From Pengzhenrongella frigida (GTDB lineage: Bacteria; Actinomycetota; Actinomycetes; Actinomycetales; Cellulomonadaceae): 54,454 nt of DNA. Within the stretch, counting starts at the first letter, position 1. The number at the start of each line of letters is the position of its first letter. Shown here piece after piece: positions 1 through 9,346 of this stretch. The notes under the pieces were generated by a model. It saw only the letters and a list, made by a program, of their open reading frames with translations. It was not told where the DNA came from and made no database searches. The position numbers and the translations under genes were made by a program. The stretch lies in NCBI RefSeq assembly GCF_004168625.1, contig NZ_SDWW01000030.1, forward strand, positions 1 through 54,454. Direction: 5' to 3'.

Positions 1-288
1 ATCTGCGCCGTGGCCGCCGACCGGTGCGACCTCGACCACCGCGAACCGTTCCACCCCGACGGCACCGGCGGAGCCACGTCCGCCGCCAACCTCGGCCCCC
101 TATGCAGGCGCGACCACCTGATCAAGACCCACGCCCGATGGCACCTATCCACCGACCCCCAGACGCCGGGTTCCTACACGTGGACCACCCCCACCGGGCA
201 CATCTACCCCTACCGACCCGACCCACCACCCGGACACGAACCCCCACTGACCCGCGACTTCGACTGGGACACCCCACCCCCGTTCTGA
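1..288 (+). CDS. HNH endonuclease, C-terminal fragment (DUF222/13E12-type)
   Basis: The reading frame is open from the window edge, so the 5' part is missing; 95 residues are visible. It contains the HNH zinc-nuclease core: Cys and Asp-x-Asp-His in CDLDHREPF, then an Asn in SAANLGPLC and a downstream HLIKTHARW with the last metal-binding His. The Pro-rich tail is typical of actinobacterial DUF222-HNH proteins, which are often multicopy and called 13E12 repeat proteins. The N-terminal DUF222 half would lie upstream and cannot be checked. The role in the cell is not established; some relatives sit in mobile or repeat-rich DNA. Confidence 0.8.
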   Translation: MCAVAADRCDLDHREPFHPDGTGGATSAANLGPLCRRDHLIKTHARWHLSTDPQTPGSYTWTTPTGHIYPYRPDPPPGHEPPLTRDFDWDTPPPF

Positions 289-349
289 CGCCACGCCGCC
301 CCTGCCCGGCGCCGCGACCGATCTGACGTGAGGCCATCACCACCCGACG

Positions 350-413
350 CGACGCCACCTCGTCCTGACGTCCTGACACGACGACGCCACCTCGTCCTGA
401 CGTCCTGACACGA
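350..413. repeat. Perfect 32-bp tandem repeat, two copies
   Basis: Bases 350-381 and 382-413 are identical 32-mers starting CGACGCCACC and ending CTGACACGA; inside each unit GTCCTGAC recurs. The array lies between the end of the HNH gene and the terminator of clpC. The rest of 289-495 shows no convincing gene. Confidence 0.85.
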
Positions 414-495
414 CACCGTGGGGACGCGCTCGTCGCCACCCCCACCCCATGCGAACCCCAGGACCCGGTCGTGCCGACTCATCGGGCTAGAGCGC

Positions 496-535
496 GACGA
501 GGGGCCCGGATCCTGGTGGATCCGGGCCCCTCGTC
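496..535 (-). terminator. Strong hairpin, probable clpC terminator
   Basis: Two perfect 18-base arms (496-513 and 518-535) enclose the loop TGGT. The hairpin lies about 30 bases beyond the clpC stop. There is no clear U-tract, as is common in GC-rich actinobacteria. Confidence 0.75.
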
Positions 536-566
536 ATGCGGTTCGAACTGGGTCAGCGTTGGCCGA

Positions 567-3134
567 CTAGTCCGAGATGGGCATCGTCTGCGTGTCGCCC
601 GACGTGGACGACGGCGGCGCCGGCGGCAGGTCGGTGCCGGACACGGTCGCCGCGACGGTGACCGGCTCCGGGATGGATTCGCCCTTGGGAACCCCGCGGA
701 ACGTGAACTCCCCCAGCAGACCCTCACCGACGGCGTCCACGAGGATCAGCTGACCCGCGCGGATCTCACCGAAGAGGATCTTCTCGGAGAGCGAGTCCTC
801 GATCTCACGCTGGATCGCGCGCCGCAGCGGGCGGGCACCGAGGACCGGGTCGTAGCCCTTCTCGGCAAGCAGCGCCTTGGCTGCGGGCGTGATCTCGATC
901 GCCATGTCCTTGTCGGCCAGGCGCAGGGCGAGCTTGGCGATCATCAGGTCGACGATCGCGAAGATCTCGGGCTGCGAGAGCTGCGGGAACACCACGACGT
1001 CGTCCACGCGGTTGAGGAACTCCGGGCGGAAGTGCTGCTTGAGCTCGTCGAGCACCTTGGACTTCATGCGCTCGTACGACGTCGACAGGTCGCCGCCGGC
1101 CTGGAATCCGGTCTGCAGGCCCTTGGCGATGTCCCGCGTGCCGAGGTTCGTGGTCATGATGATCACGGTGTTCTTGAAGTCGACGACCCGACCCTGCGAG
1201 TCGGTCAGGTGACCGTCCTCGAGGATCTGCAGCAGCGAGTTGAAGATGTCCGCGTGCGCCTTCTCGACCTCGTCGAACAGGACGACCGAGAACGGCTTGC
1301 GGCGCACCTTCTCGGTGAGCTGACCGCCCTCGTCGTACCCGACGTAGCCGGGAGGCGAGCCGAACAGCCGCGAGACGGTGTGCTTCTCGGAGAACTCGCT
1401 CATGTCGAGCTGGATGAGCGCGTTCTCGTCGTCGAACAGGAACTCCGCGAGCGCCTTGGCGAGCTCGGTCTTCCCGACGCCGGTCGGCCCGGCGAAGATG
1501 AACGAGCCACCCGGACGCTTCGGGTCCTTGAGGCCGGCCCGGGTGCGACGGATCGCCTGGGAGAGCGACTTGATGGCCGCCTCCTGGCCGACGACGCGCT
1601 TGTGCAGGGCGTCCTCCATGTGGAGCAGCCGCGAGCTCTCCTCCTCGGTGAGCTTGAACACCGGGATGCCGGTGGCGAGCGCGAGCACCTCGGCGATCAG
1701 GTCCTCGTCCACCTCCGCGACCGAGTCCATGTCGCCCGACTTCCAGGACTTCTCCTTCTCGACCCGGCGCAGCCCGAGCTGCTTCTCCTTGTCGCGCAGG
1801 CGAGCGGCCTTCTCGAAGTCCTGCTCGTCGATCGCGGACTCCTTGTCGCGACGCGCCTCGGCGATCTGCTCGTCGAGCTCGCGCAGCTCCGGCGGAGCCG
1901 TCATGCGGCGGATGCGCAGGCGCGCGCCCGCCTCGTCGACGAGGTCGATCGCCTTGTCCGGCAGGAACCGGTCGTTGACGTACCGGTCGGCGAGCGTCGC
2001 GGCGGCCACGAGGGCGCCGTCCGTGATCGACACGCGGTGGTGCGCCTCGTAGCGGTCGCGCAGCCCCTTGAGGATCTCGATCGCGTGCTTGAGCGTGGGC
2101 TCGGCGACCTGGATCGGCTGGAAGCGGCGCTCGAGCGCGGCGTCCTTCTCGACGTACTTGCGGTACTCCTCGAGCGTGGTGGCCCCGATGGTCTGGAGCT
2201 CGCCGCGCGCGAGCATCGGCTTGAGGATGCTGGCGGCGTCGATCGCGCCCTCAGCGGCACCGGCCCCGACGAGCGTGTGGATCTCGTCGATGAACAAGAT
2301 GATGTCGCCGCGGGTACGGATCTCCTTGAGCACCTTCTTCAGGCGCTCCTCGAAGTCACCGCGGTACCGGCTGCCGGCCACGAGCGCGCCCAGGTCGAGC
2401 GTGTAGAGCTGCTTGTCCTTGAGGGTCTCGGGCACGTCGCCGCGCACGATGTCCTGGGCCAGGCCCTCGACGATGGCGGTCTTGCCGACGCCTGGCTCTC
2501 CGATGAGGACCGGGTTGTTCTTGGTGCGTCTGGACAGCACCTGCATGACCCGCTCGATCTCTTTCTCACGTCCGATGACGGGGTCGAGCTTGCCGTCACG
2601 GGCAGCCTGGGTCAGGTTCCGGCCGAACTGGTCGAGCACGGCGGAGCCGGAGGGCTGGCCCTCGGCGGGGCCGCCGGAGGCGACCGGCTCCTTGCCCTGG
2701 TACCCGCTGAGCAGCTGGATGACCTGCTGGCGCACGCGGTTGAGGTCGGCGCCGAGCTTGTTCAGCACCTGGGCGGCGACGCCCTCGCCCTCGCGGATGA
2801 GGCCGAGCAGGATGTGCTCGGTACCGATGTAGTTGTGGCCGAGCTGCAGCGCCTCGCGCAGGGACAGCTCGAGCACCTTCTTGGCGCGCGGCGTGAAGGG
2901 GATGTGGCCCGACGGGGCCTGCTGGCCCTCGCCGATGATCTCCTGGACCTGGGAGCGCACGCCGTCGAGGGAGATCCCCAAGGACTCGAGCGCCTTCGCG
3001 GCAACCCCCTCGCCCTCGTGGATGAGGCCGAGCAGGATGTGCTCCGTGCCGATGTAGTTGTGGTTGAGCATCCGCGCTTCTTCTTGCGCGAGGACGACTA
3101 CCCGGCGGGCTCGGTCCGTAAATCTTTCGAACAT
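567..3134 (-). CDS. clpC: ATP-dependent Clp protease ATP-binding subunit ClpC
   Basis: This 855-residue AAA+ unfoldase feeds substrates to ClpP in the cytoplasm; in actinobacteria it is usually an essential proteolysis component. Two N-terminal Clp repeats are visible (each with the [14 protein letters not shown] signature, near residues 25 and 100). AAA domain 1 follows with Walker A GEPGVGKT, then a UVR-like coiled middle region, and AAA domain 2 with Walker A GPTGVGKT and the ClpP-binding type [13 protein letters not shown] region. The ATG at 3134 ([17 protein letters not shown]) is chosen because AGGAG lies six bases upstream and this is the canonical N-terminus; an in-frame GTG two codons earlier would put the site too close. 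The gene appears monocistronic. Confidence 0.98.
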   Translation of the reverse strand: MFERFTDRARRVVVLAQEEARMLNHNYIGTEHILLGLIHEGEGVAAKALESLGISLDGVRSQVQEIIGEGQQAPSGHIPFTPRAKKVLELSLREALQLGHNYIGTEHILLGLIREGEGVAAQVLNKLGADLNRVRQQVIQLLSGYQGKEPVASGGPAEGQPSGSAVLDQFGRNLTQAARDGKLDPVIGREKEIERVMQVLSRRTKNNPVLIGEPGVGKTAIVEGLAQDIVRGDVPETLKDKQLYTLDLGALVAGSRYRGDFEERLKKVLKEIRTRGDIILFIDEIHTLVGAGAAEGAIDAASILKPMLARGELQTIGATTLEEYRKYVEKDAALERRFQPIQVAEPTLKHAIEILKGLRDRYEAHHRVSITDGALVAAATLADRYVNDRFLPDKAIDLVDEAGARLRIRRMTAPPELRELDEQIAEARRDKESAIDEQDFEKAARLRDKEKQLGLRRVEKEKSWKSGDMDSVAEVDEDLIAEVLALATGIPVFKLTEEESSRLLHMEDALHKRVVGQEAAIKSLSQAIRRTRAGLKDPKRPGGSFIFAGPTGVGKTELAKALAEFLFDDENALIQLDMSEFSEKHTVSRLFGSPPGYVGYDEGGQLTEKVRRKPFSVVLFDEVEKAHADIFNSLLQILEDGHLTDSQGRVVDFKNTVIIMTTNLGTRDIAKGLQTGFQAGGDLSTSYERMKSKVLDELKQHFRPEFLNRVDDVVVFPQLSQPEIFAIVDLMIAKLALRLADKDMAIEITPAAKALLAEKGYDPVLGARPLRRAIQREIEDSLSEKILFGEIRAGQLILVDAVGEGLLGEFTFRGVPKGESIPEPVTVAATVSGTDLPPAPPSSTSGDTQTMPISD

Positions 3135-3229
3135 GTGCACTCCTCACGAGGCGACGTACAGCCAGGGCTGGGATCCGGGCGGGAACGGCGTGATTTCCAG
3201 GCTAACCGGGCCGGGTGCCAGGAACAGCC

Positions 3230-3278
3230 CGTGTTCGCCGCAGGCGTGACGTTGTGCGTCACGCCTGCGGCGAACACG
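3230..3278. terminator. 22-bp perfect inverted repeat between macro gene and clpC
   Basis: Arms 3230-3251 and 3257-3278 are exact complements with the five-base loop TTGTG. The right arm includes the stop codon and last codons of the macro-domain gene, so that gene's C-terminus (SPQA) is part of the stem. It lies upstream of clpC on the same strand and probably separates the two transcripts. Confidence 0.7.
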
Positions 3279-3837
3279 CCGCCGTGAACGCGGCCAACGC
3301 GTCGTCGGAGAACAGGACGAATCGCACCAGGTCAGGGCCGGTAGCCGGCTCGACACCTGCACGGGTGACCCGGCCCGACGACGCGCCGTCGGCCCAGGTG
3401 CGCACCGCCTGCACCGCGATCGCGGCAACATCGCGGACGTCCCAGCCGTAGACGCCGGCGCTCACCGCGGGGAACGCGACCGAGCGGGCTCCGAGCTCGG
3501 CCGCGACGTCGAGCGACCGGGTGAAGCAGGAGGCGAGCAGCGCTGGATCCGTCTCGCCGCGGTGCGCGTTCGGTCCGACGGTGTGGATCACCCAGCGGGC
3601 GGGGAGCCGGCCCGCGCCCGTCGCCACGGCCTGCCCGACGGCGAGCCCCGCCGGCAGGGTGGTCCGCCGCAGCTCGCGGCACTCGGCGAGCAGGGCCGGA
3701 CCGGCGGCGGCATGGATCGCGCCGTCGACGCCGCCGCCGCCGAGCAGCGACGAGTTCGCGGCGTTGACGATGGCGTCGGTCCGTTCGAGCGTGAGGTCCC
3801 CGCGCACGACCTCGATCCGGACCGCTCCCATGCTCAT
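3259..3837 (-). CDS. Macro-domain protein (O-acetyl-ADP-ribose deacetylase type)
   Basis: The protein has 192 residues. A macro domain spans nearly all of it: [20 protein letters not shown] near residue 23 is the ADP-ribose-binding signature with the catalytic Asn and Asp, VIHTVGP is strand-conserved, and [12 protein letters not shown] is the distal phosphate loop. Relatives such as YmdB remove ADP-ribose or hydrolyse O-acetyl-ADP-ribose. The start overlaps the dtd stop by ATGA, so the two are translationally coupled. The C-terminal tail after about residue 165 is variable and runs into the terminator stem. Confidence 0.93.
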   Translation of the reverse strand: MSMGAVRIEVVRGDLTLERTDAIVNAANSSLLGGGGVDGAIHAAAGPALLAECRELRRTTLPAGLAVGQAVATGAGRLPARWVIHTVGPNAHRGETDPALLASCFTRSLDVAAELGARSVAFPAVSAGVYGWDVRDVAAIAVQAVRTWADGASSGRVTRAGVEPATGPDLVRFVLFSDDALAAFTAACSPQA

Positions 3838-4259
3838 GCCTCCAGCAGGATCGTCACGGGCCCGTCGTTCACGAGCTCGACCGCCATGTCGGCGCCGAAC
3901 GCCCCGGTGGTCACGTCGAGCCCTCGGATGCGCAGTGCGGCCACCAGGCTCTCCACGATCGGTTCGGCGACCGGCCCGGGCGCGGCCTTGTTCCAGGTCG
4001 GGCGGCGACCCTTGCCGGTGTCGGCATACAGGGTGAACTGGCTGACCACGAGGACGGGCGCCCCCGCGTCGAGCGCGGACCGTTCGTCACGCAGGATCCG
4101 CAGGTCGGCGATCTTGCGCGCGACGAGCTCGACCTGAGGCGCGCCGTCGTCGTGCGTGACCCCGACCAGCACGAGCAGCCCCGGACGGTCGATCGCACCC
4201 ACGACGACGCCGCCCACGGTCACCGACGCCCGCGTCACGCGCTGCACGACAGCCCTCAC
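3834..4259 (-). CDS. dtd: D-aminoacyl-tRNA deacylase
   Basis: The 141-residue protein hydrolyses D-amino acids wrongly attached to tRNA. The two hallmark motifs are present: SQFTLYAD near residue 93 and NDGPVT near the C-terminus (the Gly-cisPro chiral-proofreading motif). Length matches the family. Start is a GTG giving MRAVVQRV, the canonical N-terminus. It follows the asparaginase gene with a 25-base gap and overlaps the macro-domain gene by four bases, so the genes probably share one transcript. Confidence 0.97.
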   Translation of the reverse strand: MRAVVQRVTRASVTVGGVVVGAIDRPGLLVLVGVTHDDGAPQVELVARKIADLRILRDERSALDAGAPVLVVSQFTLYADTGKGRRPTWNKAAPGPVAEPIVESLVAALRIRGLDVTTGAFGADMAVELVNDGPVTILLEA

Positions 4260-4284
4260 GCCGCACCGACCACGCGGGGGCTCG

Positions 4285-5268
4285 TCATGCGGGGGTGGGG
4301 CCGAACGTGGCGGTGATCGCGCCGACCGGGCGACCGTGACCGAGGACAGGCGTGCGGCCGAGCTCGCGGATCGCCTCCGAGTCGAGGCCCGCGATCGCCA
4401 GCGCTGCGGCGAGGACGGCCGGTCGCGGCCGGTCGGCGCCGTCGAGCACCTTGAAGGCGAGGGAACCGCCGTCGGCCAGCCCGGCCGCGTAGACGCCGTC
4501 GGCCCCGTCCTTGGCGACCAGGCCGGGCGCCGCCGCCATCGCGAGGGTCGCGTCGCGGCCGGTTCCGCCGACGAGCTCCGGGTGCGCGTTCATCGCGATG
4601 GCCACCCGGGCGTGCGGGCTGCCGGGCTCGCGGCGCGGCGCCGCGGCGATCCGGCCGAAGGCGCGGGCGAGCCCGAGCACGGTGGTGGAGAACAGGGGTG
4701 CCCCGCAGCCGTCGAGGGTCACGTGGGAGACCGGCACACCGGTGAGCAGCTCGATCTCGTCCCGGACCGCCAGCTGCAGCGGGTGCCCGACGGCGAGGTA
4801 GTCGGCCAGGCCCCAGCCCGCCGCCACGCAGGTGGCGAGCATGGCCGCATGCTTGCCCGAGCAGTTCTGGGTGAGCGGGCACGCATGGCCCCCGGCGAGC
4901 TGCCACGCGAGCGCCGCGGCCGGGCCGAGGGGCAGGTCCGGGGTGTTCTGCAGGTCCGCCTCGGTCCGGCCGGCGCCCGCGAGGATCGCGCGCACACCGG
5001 CGAGGTGCACGGGCTCGCCCGAATGGCTCGCGCAGGCCAGGGCCAGGGGCGCCCCCTCGAGCTCGAGGCCCGCGCGCACCATCGCGGCCCCCTGCAACGG
5101 TTTCAGCGAGGACCGGGCCCAGATCACCGTGTCCGGGTCACCGAGCGCGAACCGCACCGACCCGTCGGGGGCGAGCACCACGAGGTGACCGGAGTGCACC
5201 GACTCGAGCAGGTCGCCGCGCACGACGTGCGCGAGCGGCGCGGCCGTCTGCGTCGAGGATTGGCTCAC
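4285..5268 (-). CDS. Asparaginase family protein (asparaginase II type)
   Basis: The 327-residue protein belongs to the PF06089 family of L-asparaginases, converting asparagine to aspartate and ammonia. Family marks are RSSLKPLQ near residue 53, [10 protein letters not shown] near 76 and [10 protein letters not shown] near 130. The chosen start is a GTG whose bases overlap the upstream DUF2516 stop (GTGA); an open frame upstream lacks any homology. With gdhA and glnR elsewhere in the window it belongs to nitrogen metabolism, but no GlnR site was recognised here. Confidence 0.92.
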   Translation of the reverse strand: MSQSSTQTAAPLAHVVRGDLLESVHSGHLVVLAPDGSVRFALGDPDTVIWARSSLKPLQGAAMVRAGLELEGAPLALACASHSGEPVHLAGVRAILAGAGRTEADLQNTPDLPLGPAAALAWQLAGGHACPLTQNCSGKHAAMLATCVAAGWGLADYLAVGHPLQLAVRDEIELLTGVPVSHVTLDGCGAPLFSTTVLGLARAFGRIAAAPRREPGSPHARVAIAMNAHPELVGGTGRDATLAMAAAPGLVAKDGADGVYAAGLADGGSLAFKVLDGADRPRPAVLAAALAIAGLDSEAIRELGRTPVLGHGRPVGAITATFGPTPA

Positions 5269-5612
5269 CAGCCGCCGCGCGGCGACTTGCCGCCGCCGCC
5301 CTGTCCACGCCCGCGTCGACCCGAGTACGGGCGCACCGCCGGACGCACGTCGACGAGGTAGACGATCCCGCCGACTGCGGCCGCGAGGGCCAGGAACGAG
5401 AACGCGCCCAGCCCGATCGGGGCGGGGATGGCGACGAACGCGACCGCGGTCGCCGCACCCGTGACGGCGAGCCAGAAGTTCTTGGTCCGCTTGCCGGCGC
5501 TGACGAACGCACCCGCGGGGCGGGTCAGTGCGTCCACCAGCGCCCACGCCGCGAAGACGAAGACGGTGAAGTAGAGCGCGAAGTAGACGAGGATCTGCAG
5601 GGATCGGATCAC
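5265..5612 (-). CDS. DUF2516 family membrane protein
   Basis: The 115-residue protein has an N-terminal membrane helix (ILVYFALYFTVFVFAAWALVDAL), a short polar loop with KRTKNFWLAVTGAA, and two further hydrophobic segments, ending in a Gly/Arg/Lys-rich cytoplasmic tail. It matches the actinobacterial DUF2516 family of unknown function. The GTG start has no ribosome-binding site but a TAGGCT hexamer seven bases upstream, so it is probably leaderless. It heads the asparaginase-dtd-macro gene run. Confidence 0.9.
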   Translation of the reverse strand: MIRSLQILVYFALYFTVFVFAAWALVDALTRPAGAFVSAGKRTKNFWLAVTGAATAVAFVAIPAPIGLGAFSFLALAAAVGGIVYLVDVRPAVRPYSGRRGRGQGGGGKSPRGGW

Positions 5613-5619
5613 CCTGGAG

Positions 5620-5625
5620 AGCCTA
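5620..5625 (-). promoter_or_regulatory. Leaderless-type -10 (TAGGCT) for DUF2516 gene
   Basis: TAGGCT ends seven bases before the GTG start; no Shine-Dalgarno sequence can fit between. Confidence 0.6.
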
Positions 5626-5645
5626 CGAGATGCGTGGCCGAACCG

Positions 5646-6065
5646 TCACGGCACGACGAGAAGCCCCTCGGCACGGGCGGCCTCGGTGAACGGCGCGTCC
5701 CAGCTGAGCACCGCGAGGTCGGGGCTGCGCAGCGCGAGGGCGCTGGCGAGGTGCACGGTGTCGGTGGCCCGCAGCGGGTGCGACTCCGACAGCTCGGCGG
5801 CGCGCTCCATCAGGTCGTCGCCCAGCTCGACCGTCCACAGCCCGCGCCACAGCCGGGCCCAGCGCCGGTGCGCGCGCTGGAAGGCGGCGTCGTCGATCTT
5901 GCCGATCCGCAGCCCGCCCGCGAGGACCGTGCGGACCTCGACGTCGGCCAGCCGCGAGGTGATCACCGTGTCCGCGCCGTCCCACAGTGCGGCGGCCACG
6001 TCGGAGCCGGCCGCGGGCATGCACAGCCGGACGAGCGCACCCGGGTGGAAGTAGACGAGAGCCAT
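5646..6065 (-). CDS. PIN-domain protein (VapC-like toxin), first catalytic Asp replaced
   Basis: The 139-residue protein has the VapC layout: N-terminal strand VYFHPGALVRL, a middle helix with ADVEVR, and C-terminal TDTVHLASAL and SWDAPFTEAA. Active PIN nucleases use four acids; here Glu43, Asp102 and Asp123 are present but the first one, normally in a YxDSSALVK context, is His7 (codon CAC where GAC would give Asp). The antitoxin gene is 14 bases upstream, the usual order. The toxin may therefore be weakened or inactive; this is inference. Confidence 0.85.
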   Translation of the reverse strand: MALVYFHPGALVRLCMPAAGSDVAAALWDGADTVITSRLADVEVRTVLAGGLRIGKIDDAAFQRAHRRWARLWRGLWTVELGDDLMERAAELSESHPLRATDTVHLASALALRSPDLAVLSWDAPFTEAARAEGLLVVP

Positions 6066-6079
6066 GTCGCGGGCGCTGC

Positions 6080-6340
6080 TCAGCGGCGCAGGCGGCGGGC
6101 GAGCCCCGACAGGGCCTGCGCGGGACGGTTGCGGTCATGCGCCTCCGCGGCCGGGCGCACGGCAGCCGGGGGCCCGATCACACCCTCGCGCTGGAGCCGC
6201 GTGAGCAGATCCGTCGAGGCGATCGGGGACAGACGGGCCACCGGAACCCCACGATCGGTGATCACGACGTCCTGCCCCGAACGGGCGGCGTCGATCCATT
6301 GCTTCAGCTCGGCGCGCAGGGCGCTCACGGAGACCTCCAT
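6080..6340 (-). CDS. Phd/YefM-family antitoxin
   Basis: The 86-residue protein starts MEVSVSALRAELKQWIDAARSGQDVVITDRGVPVARLSP in type, the N-terminal DNA-binding fold of Phd/YefM antitoxins, with the typical 'V.v..GkPvArL' strand. The C-terminal half, rich in Ala and Arg, would bind the toxin. It precedes the PIN gene, so the pair forms a type II toxin-antitoxin module and the complex probably represses its own promoter. A TACGTT hexamer lies eight bases before the ATG, with no ribosome-binding site. Confidence 0.88.
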   Translation of the reverse strand: MEVSVSALRAELKQWIDAARSGQDVVITDRGVPVARLSPIASTDLLTRLQREGVIGPPAAVRPAAEAHDRNRPAQALSGLARRLRR

Positions 6341-6348
6341 GACAGAGC

Positions 6349-6354
6349 AACGTA
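6349..6354 (-). promoter_or_regulatory. Leaderless-type -10 (TACGTT) for the toxin-antitoxin pair
   Basis: TACGTT is eight bases from the antitoxin ATG. Confidence 0.5.
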
Positions 6355-6394
6355 CAGGAGCGCGAAAACGCGCTGTACGCCTGCCGCGGGGACG

Positions 6395-7504
6395 TCAGAA
6401 CTCGGGCAGGTTCTCCCGGGCGGCCTCGGGGGCGACGCCGGCGACCTCCAGCAGGTCGACCACGAGCGAGCGCAGAAGGAGGACCAGGCTCTGCGCCTGC
6501 CAGTCCTCGGGGGCCAGTGCGAACGGGTCGGTCCGCGCCGCGATCGTGAGCAGGTCCGCGCGGGCGCGGTCGAGGGACCGGTCGGTGCCGAACGACACCG
6601 CGATCTCCACCGACGCGTCCGCCAGATCGTCGACCAGGTCGGCCAGCGGCCCGAGCTCGCGCCCGGTCCCGAGCACGGCGATCGCGCGCCGGGCGAGGAC
6701 GCGGGCGTTGCGCATCGCGTGGTCGGCCTTGGCGCCGGCCTCCTGCAGGGCGGTCAGCTCGGCGCGGTACCGGACCCACCCGGGCGAGACCCGCGCGATG
6801 TCGCGAGCGCTGGCCGCGTTCGTCCGCCAGTCGGCGAACGCCGGTTCGGCCGCCCGACCCCGCACGAGGGAGTCCTCGGCCCCGCCCGGGTCGTCGGACC
6901 GCAGCCCGCCGGCCAGGCTGCGCAGCATCGCGGCCATCTCGTGCATCGCGGAGCGCGCTGCCTCCCGCGGTCGGCGGCGTGGGTCGGTCGAGCCGAGGGT
7001 GGCGACGAGCAGTGCGACCCCGCCCCCCACGAGCGCGTCGGTCCACCGGCCGACCGGTCCGTCGGTCAGCACGGCGGCGGGCAGGCCGACGATGACGATC
7101 GCCTGCACCCCGGCCTGGGTGGTCAGCAGAGCACCGCGGTCGATGAACCGCCCGACCAGCCCGGCCACGGCGAGCACGACGGCGATCTGCCACCAGCCGG
7201 AGCCCATCAGGTGCACGAACAGGTCTCCGGCGGCGACCCCGAGCGCGACCCCGATCGCGAGCTCGGCGACCCGACGCACCTGCCGGTCGGCACTGAACCC
7301 GAGCGCGACCCAGGCCGAGACGGGCGCGAAGAAGGGGTAGTCGTGACCGAGGGCGTAGCGGGCGATCCCGAACGAGACGCCGGCCGCGACACTCGCCTGG
7401 AGCACCGGCACGAACGAGGTGCGCACCCGCGCCCAGCCCTGCCGGGCGCGGGCGGCGACGACGACGCGAGCCCGGTCCGACGCCGTCCGTGCGGTCGAGG
7501 TCAC
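6395..7504 (-). CDS. FUSC family membrane protein
   Basis: The 369-residue protein has an N-terminal half of about six membrane helices (residues 30-170) with the FUSC/aromatic-acid-exporter pattern (APVSAWVALG, RVAELAIGVALGVAAGDL, RFIDRGALLTTQAGVQA). The C-terminal half is a helical cytoplasmic domain. Relatives are proposed efflux or transport proteins; the substrate here is unknown. The GTG start overlaps the ygfZ stop by four bases, so the two are coupled. Confidence 0.85.
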   Translation of the reverse strand: MTSTARTASDRARVVVAARARQGWARVRTSFVPVLQASVAAGVSFGIARYALGHDYPFFAPVSAWVALGFSADRQVRRVAELAIGVALGVAAGDLFVHLMGSGWWQIAVVLAVAGLVGRFIDRGALLTTQAGVQAIVIVGLPAAVLTDGPVGRWTDALVGGGVALLVATLGSTDPRRRPREAARSAMHEMAAMLRSLAGGLRSDDPGGAEDSLVRGRAAEPAFADWRTNAASARDIARVSPGWVRYRAELTALQEAGAKADHAMRNARVLARRAIAVLGTGRELGPLADLVDDLADASVEIAVSFGTDRSLDRARADLLTIAARTDPFALAPEDWQAQSLVLLLRSLVVDLLEVAGVAPEAARENLPEF

Positions 7505-8664
7505 AGGCTCGGGTGGTGACCCAGCCCGCGCGCGACCGGCCCGCGCGGCGTGGGTCGGTCCACCGAGACCCCTTCGCCCGCCACGATCACTTCCTGCCCG
7601 GCCGCGACCGCGCCACCCTCGCAGGCGACCTGGAGATCGAGATCCTCCGGCACGCTGCGCTTGATCACGGCGAGCGCGATCGGTCCCATCTCATGATGGC
7701 GGGCCACCGAGGTCACGGCACCGACCACGCGTTCCCCGGCACTGACCTCGGCGCCGGGAAGCGGCAGCAGATGCCCCGACCCGTCGAGGTGCAGCATGAC
7801 CAGCCGCCGCGGCGGTCGACCCATGTTGTGCACGCGGGCCACGGACTCCTGGCCGCGGTAGCACCCCTTGTGCATGTGCACCGCGGTGCGCAGCCAGTCC
7901 AGCTCGTGCGGGATCGACCGGTGATCGACGTCGAACCCGAGCCGCGGGCGCCAGGCCTCGACCCGGGCCGCCTCGCTCGCCCAGGTCCCGGCCAGCCGCC
8001 AGCCGGCCGCCTCCCGCTCGACGACCGCGGCCTCGAGCCCCGATCGGGGGACGAGGACCAGTCGCCACGGCCGATCGGCGCCGGGGTGCTCGGCGTCGTC
8101 GGGCCCGTAGCGGGTCCCGCCCGGCAGGGTGCGCGGCCACGGGTCGCGCCAGGTGACGGGCTCACCGGGCCCACCCTCGGCGTCGACCGGCTCGCCGAGC
8201 ACGGCCCAGTCGGCGGTCGCATCCGTGATCTCGACCCGGAGCGAGAACTTCATCTTGTCCAGCCACGCCGTCAGCGTCGGCGCGTGGTCACCCTCGGTGA
8301 TCAGCCAGGTGGCCGCGCCGTCGTCGACGACCCCGGCTGCGTGCTCGATGTGGCCCTGCGGGCTGAGCACGAGCAGCTCGGTGGAGGTGGCGGGCGCGAG
8401 CGTCGTCAGGTCCTGGGACGTGATCGAGTTCAGCCACGTGAGGCGGTCGGGGCCGGCGACGCGCACGACGCCGTAGTGGGACAGGTCGACGACGGCGCCC
8501 CCCGCGCGCAGCGCGCGCTGCTCGGCCGTCGGGTCGCCGTAGTGCCAGGCGACGCCGGCGTCGGGCCCGGAACCGCGGACCGCACCGTGACGGGAGAGCA
8601 ACGGGCTCGGCGCGACGGGCGGGGGCGTCGGGTCGGGCGCGTCCGTCATCTGCGCGTCCGTCAT
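7501..8664 (-). CDS. ygfZ: Folate-binding protein YgfZ / GcvT-like
   Basis: The 387-residue protein is a tetrahydrofolate-binding GcvT relative that helps assemble or repair Fe-S clusters. The diagnostic motif KGCYRGQE lies near residue 285 with the conserved Cys. An N-terminal aminomethyltransferase fold with LTWLNSITSQDL is visible. I chose the ATG at 8664, which overlaps the stop of the nitrobindin-like gene (ATGA); a second ATG five codons later is possible. Fe-S clients nearby include nth and the WhiB protein, though that link is only suggestive. Confidence 0.93.
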   Translation of the reverse strand: MTDAQMTDAPDPTPPPVAPSPLLSRHGAVRGSGPDAGVAWHYGDPTAEQRALRAGGAVVDLSHYGVVRVAGPDRLTWLNSITSQDLTTLAPATSTELLVLSPQGHIEHAAGVVDDGAATWLITEGDHAPTLTAWLDKMKFSLRVEITDATADWAVLGEPVDAEGGPGEPVTWRDPWPRTLPGGTRYGPDDAEHPGADRPWRLVLVPRSGLEAAVVEREAAGWRLAGTWASEAARVEAWRPRLGFDVDHRSIPHELDWLRTAVHMHKGCYRGQESVARVHNMGRPPRRLVMLHLDGSGHLLPLPGAEVSAGERVVGAVTSVARHHEMGPIALAVIKRSVPEDLDLQVACEGGAVAAGQEVIVAGEGVSVDRPTPRGPVARGLGHHPSL

Positions 8665-9281
8665 CTGTCGGCCTCCACGCGGGCGAGCCGCGCGGACGCG
8701 TAGGTCTGCAGGGGCTGGCCGAACGCGGCCAGGTCCCAGGCCCACATGAGATCCCCCTGCACGAGGCCGTACAGGCGCGTCCCGGCGGCGACCTCGACCG
8801 CGGTGGACGTGCTCGCGACCAGGTCGCTCGCCAGCTCGATCCGGCCGCTGCCGACGACGCCGAGGTACAGCGCGAGGTGTCCGGCGGGGTCGCTGAGCAG
8901 CAGCTCGACCGGGAACTGGTCCTCGGGGAGCTCGACGGGCCGTTCGGGCGCGATGCGCCAGTACCCCGACTCGGTCGACCAGACCGGCCCCGCCTCCACC
9001 TCGAGGTGGTCGCTGCCGGAGCCGTCGATGGCCACGCGAGCGGCGTCGTCGAGGAGCGCCGCGTCGATGAGCTCGGCGGGATTGTCGGGGACGACGACGA
9101 GCCGCATCGTCGAGGTGTACCGCAGGTACGGGCCCCCGTCGTGGTCGATGTGGACGTCCTGGACGAACGCCGCCTCCTCGATCCCGGGGTAGCCGACGAC
9201 TCCCTCGCCGCGCCAGTGGCCTACCAGCCACGCGAGCGGGTACACCTCGGGGGCGAGACCGTCGGGAAGGTCGAACGGCAT
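8661..9281 (-). CDS. Nitrobindin-like heme-binding beta-barrel protein (FABP family)
   Basis: The 206-residue protein carries GHWRGEG near residue 20, matching the GxWxGxG signature of bacterial nitrobindins, small beta-barrels that bind ferric heme and scavenge or isomerise peroxynitrite. The length is somewhat above the roughly 160-190 of many homologs. The ATG at 9281 (MPFDLPDGL) is preferred over upstream in-frame codons; AGAGG lies about seven bases before it. Its stop overlaps the ygfZ start. Confidence 0.88.
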   Translation of the reverse strand: MPFDLPDGLAPEVYPLAWLVGHWRGEGVVGYPGIEEAAFVQDVHIDHDGGPYLRYTSTMRLVVVPDNPAELIDAALLDDAARVAIDGSGSDHLEVEAGPVWSTESGYWRIAPERPVELPEDQFPVELLLSDPAGHLALYLGVVGSGRIELASDLVASTSTAVEVAAGTRLYGLVQGDLMWAWDLAAFGQPLQTYASARLARVEADR

Positions 9282-9346
9282 GGCGGAACCTCTATCTGTC
9301 CGAGCATTTCGCGCAGATCGCACGTCGGACGGTCAGGCGGCGGAGG

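Noticed and set aside
471-3287. 938-codon open frame on the plus strand opposite clpC
   Set aside because: It is the high-GC mirror of clpC, with Leu/Arg/Asp-rich sequence of no domain character; clpC has full homology.
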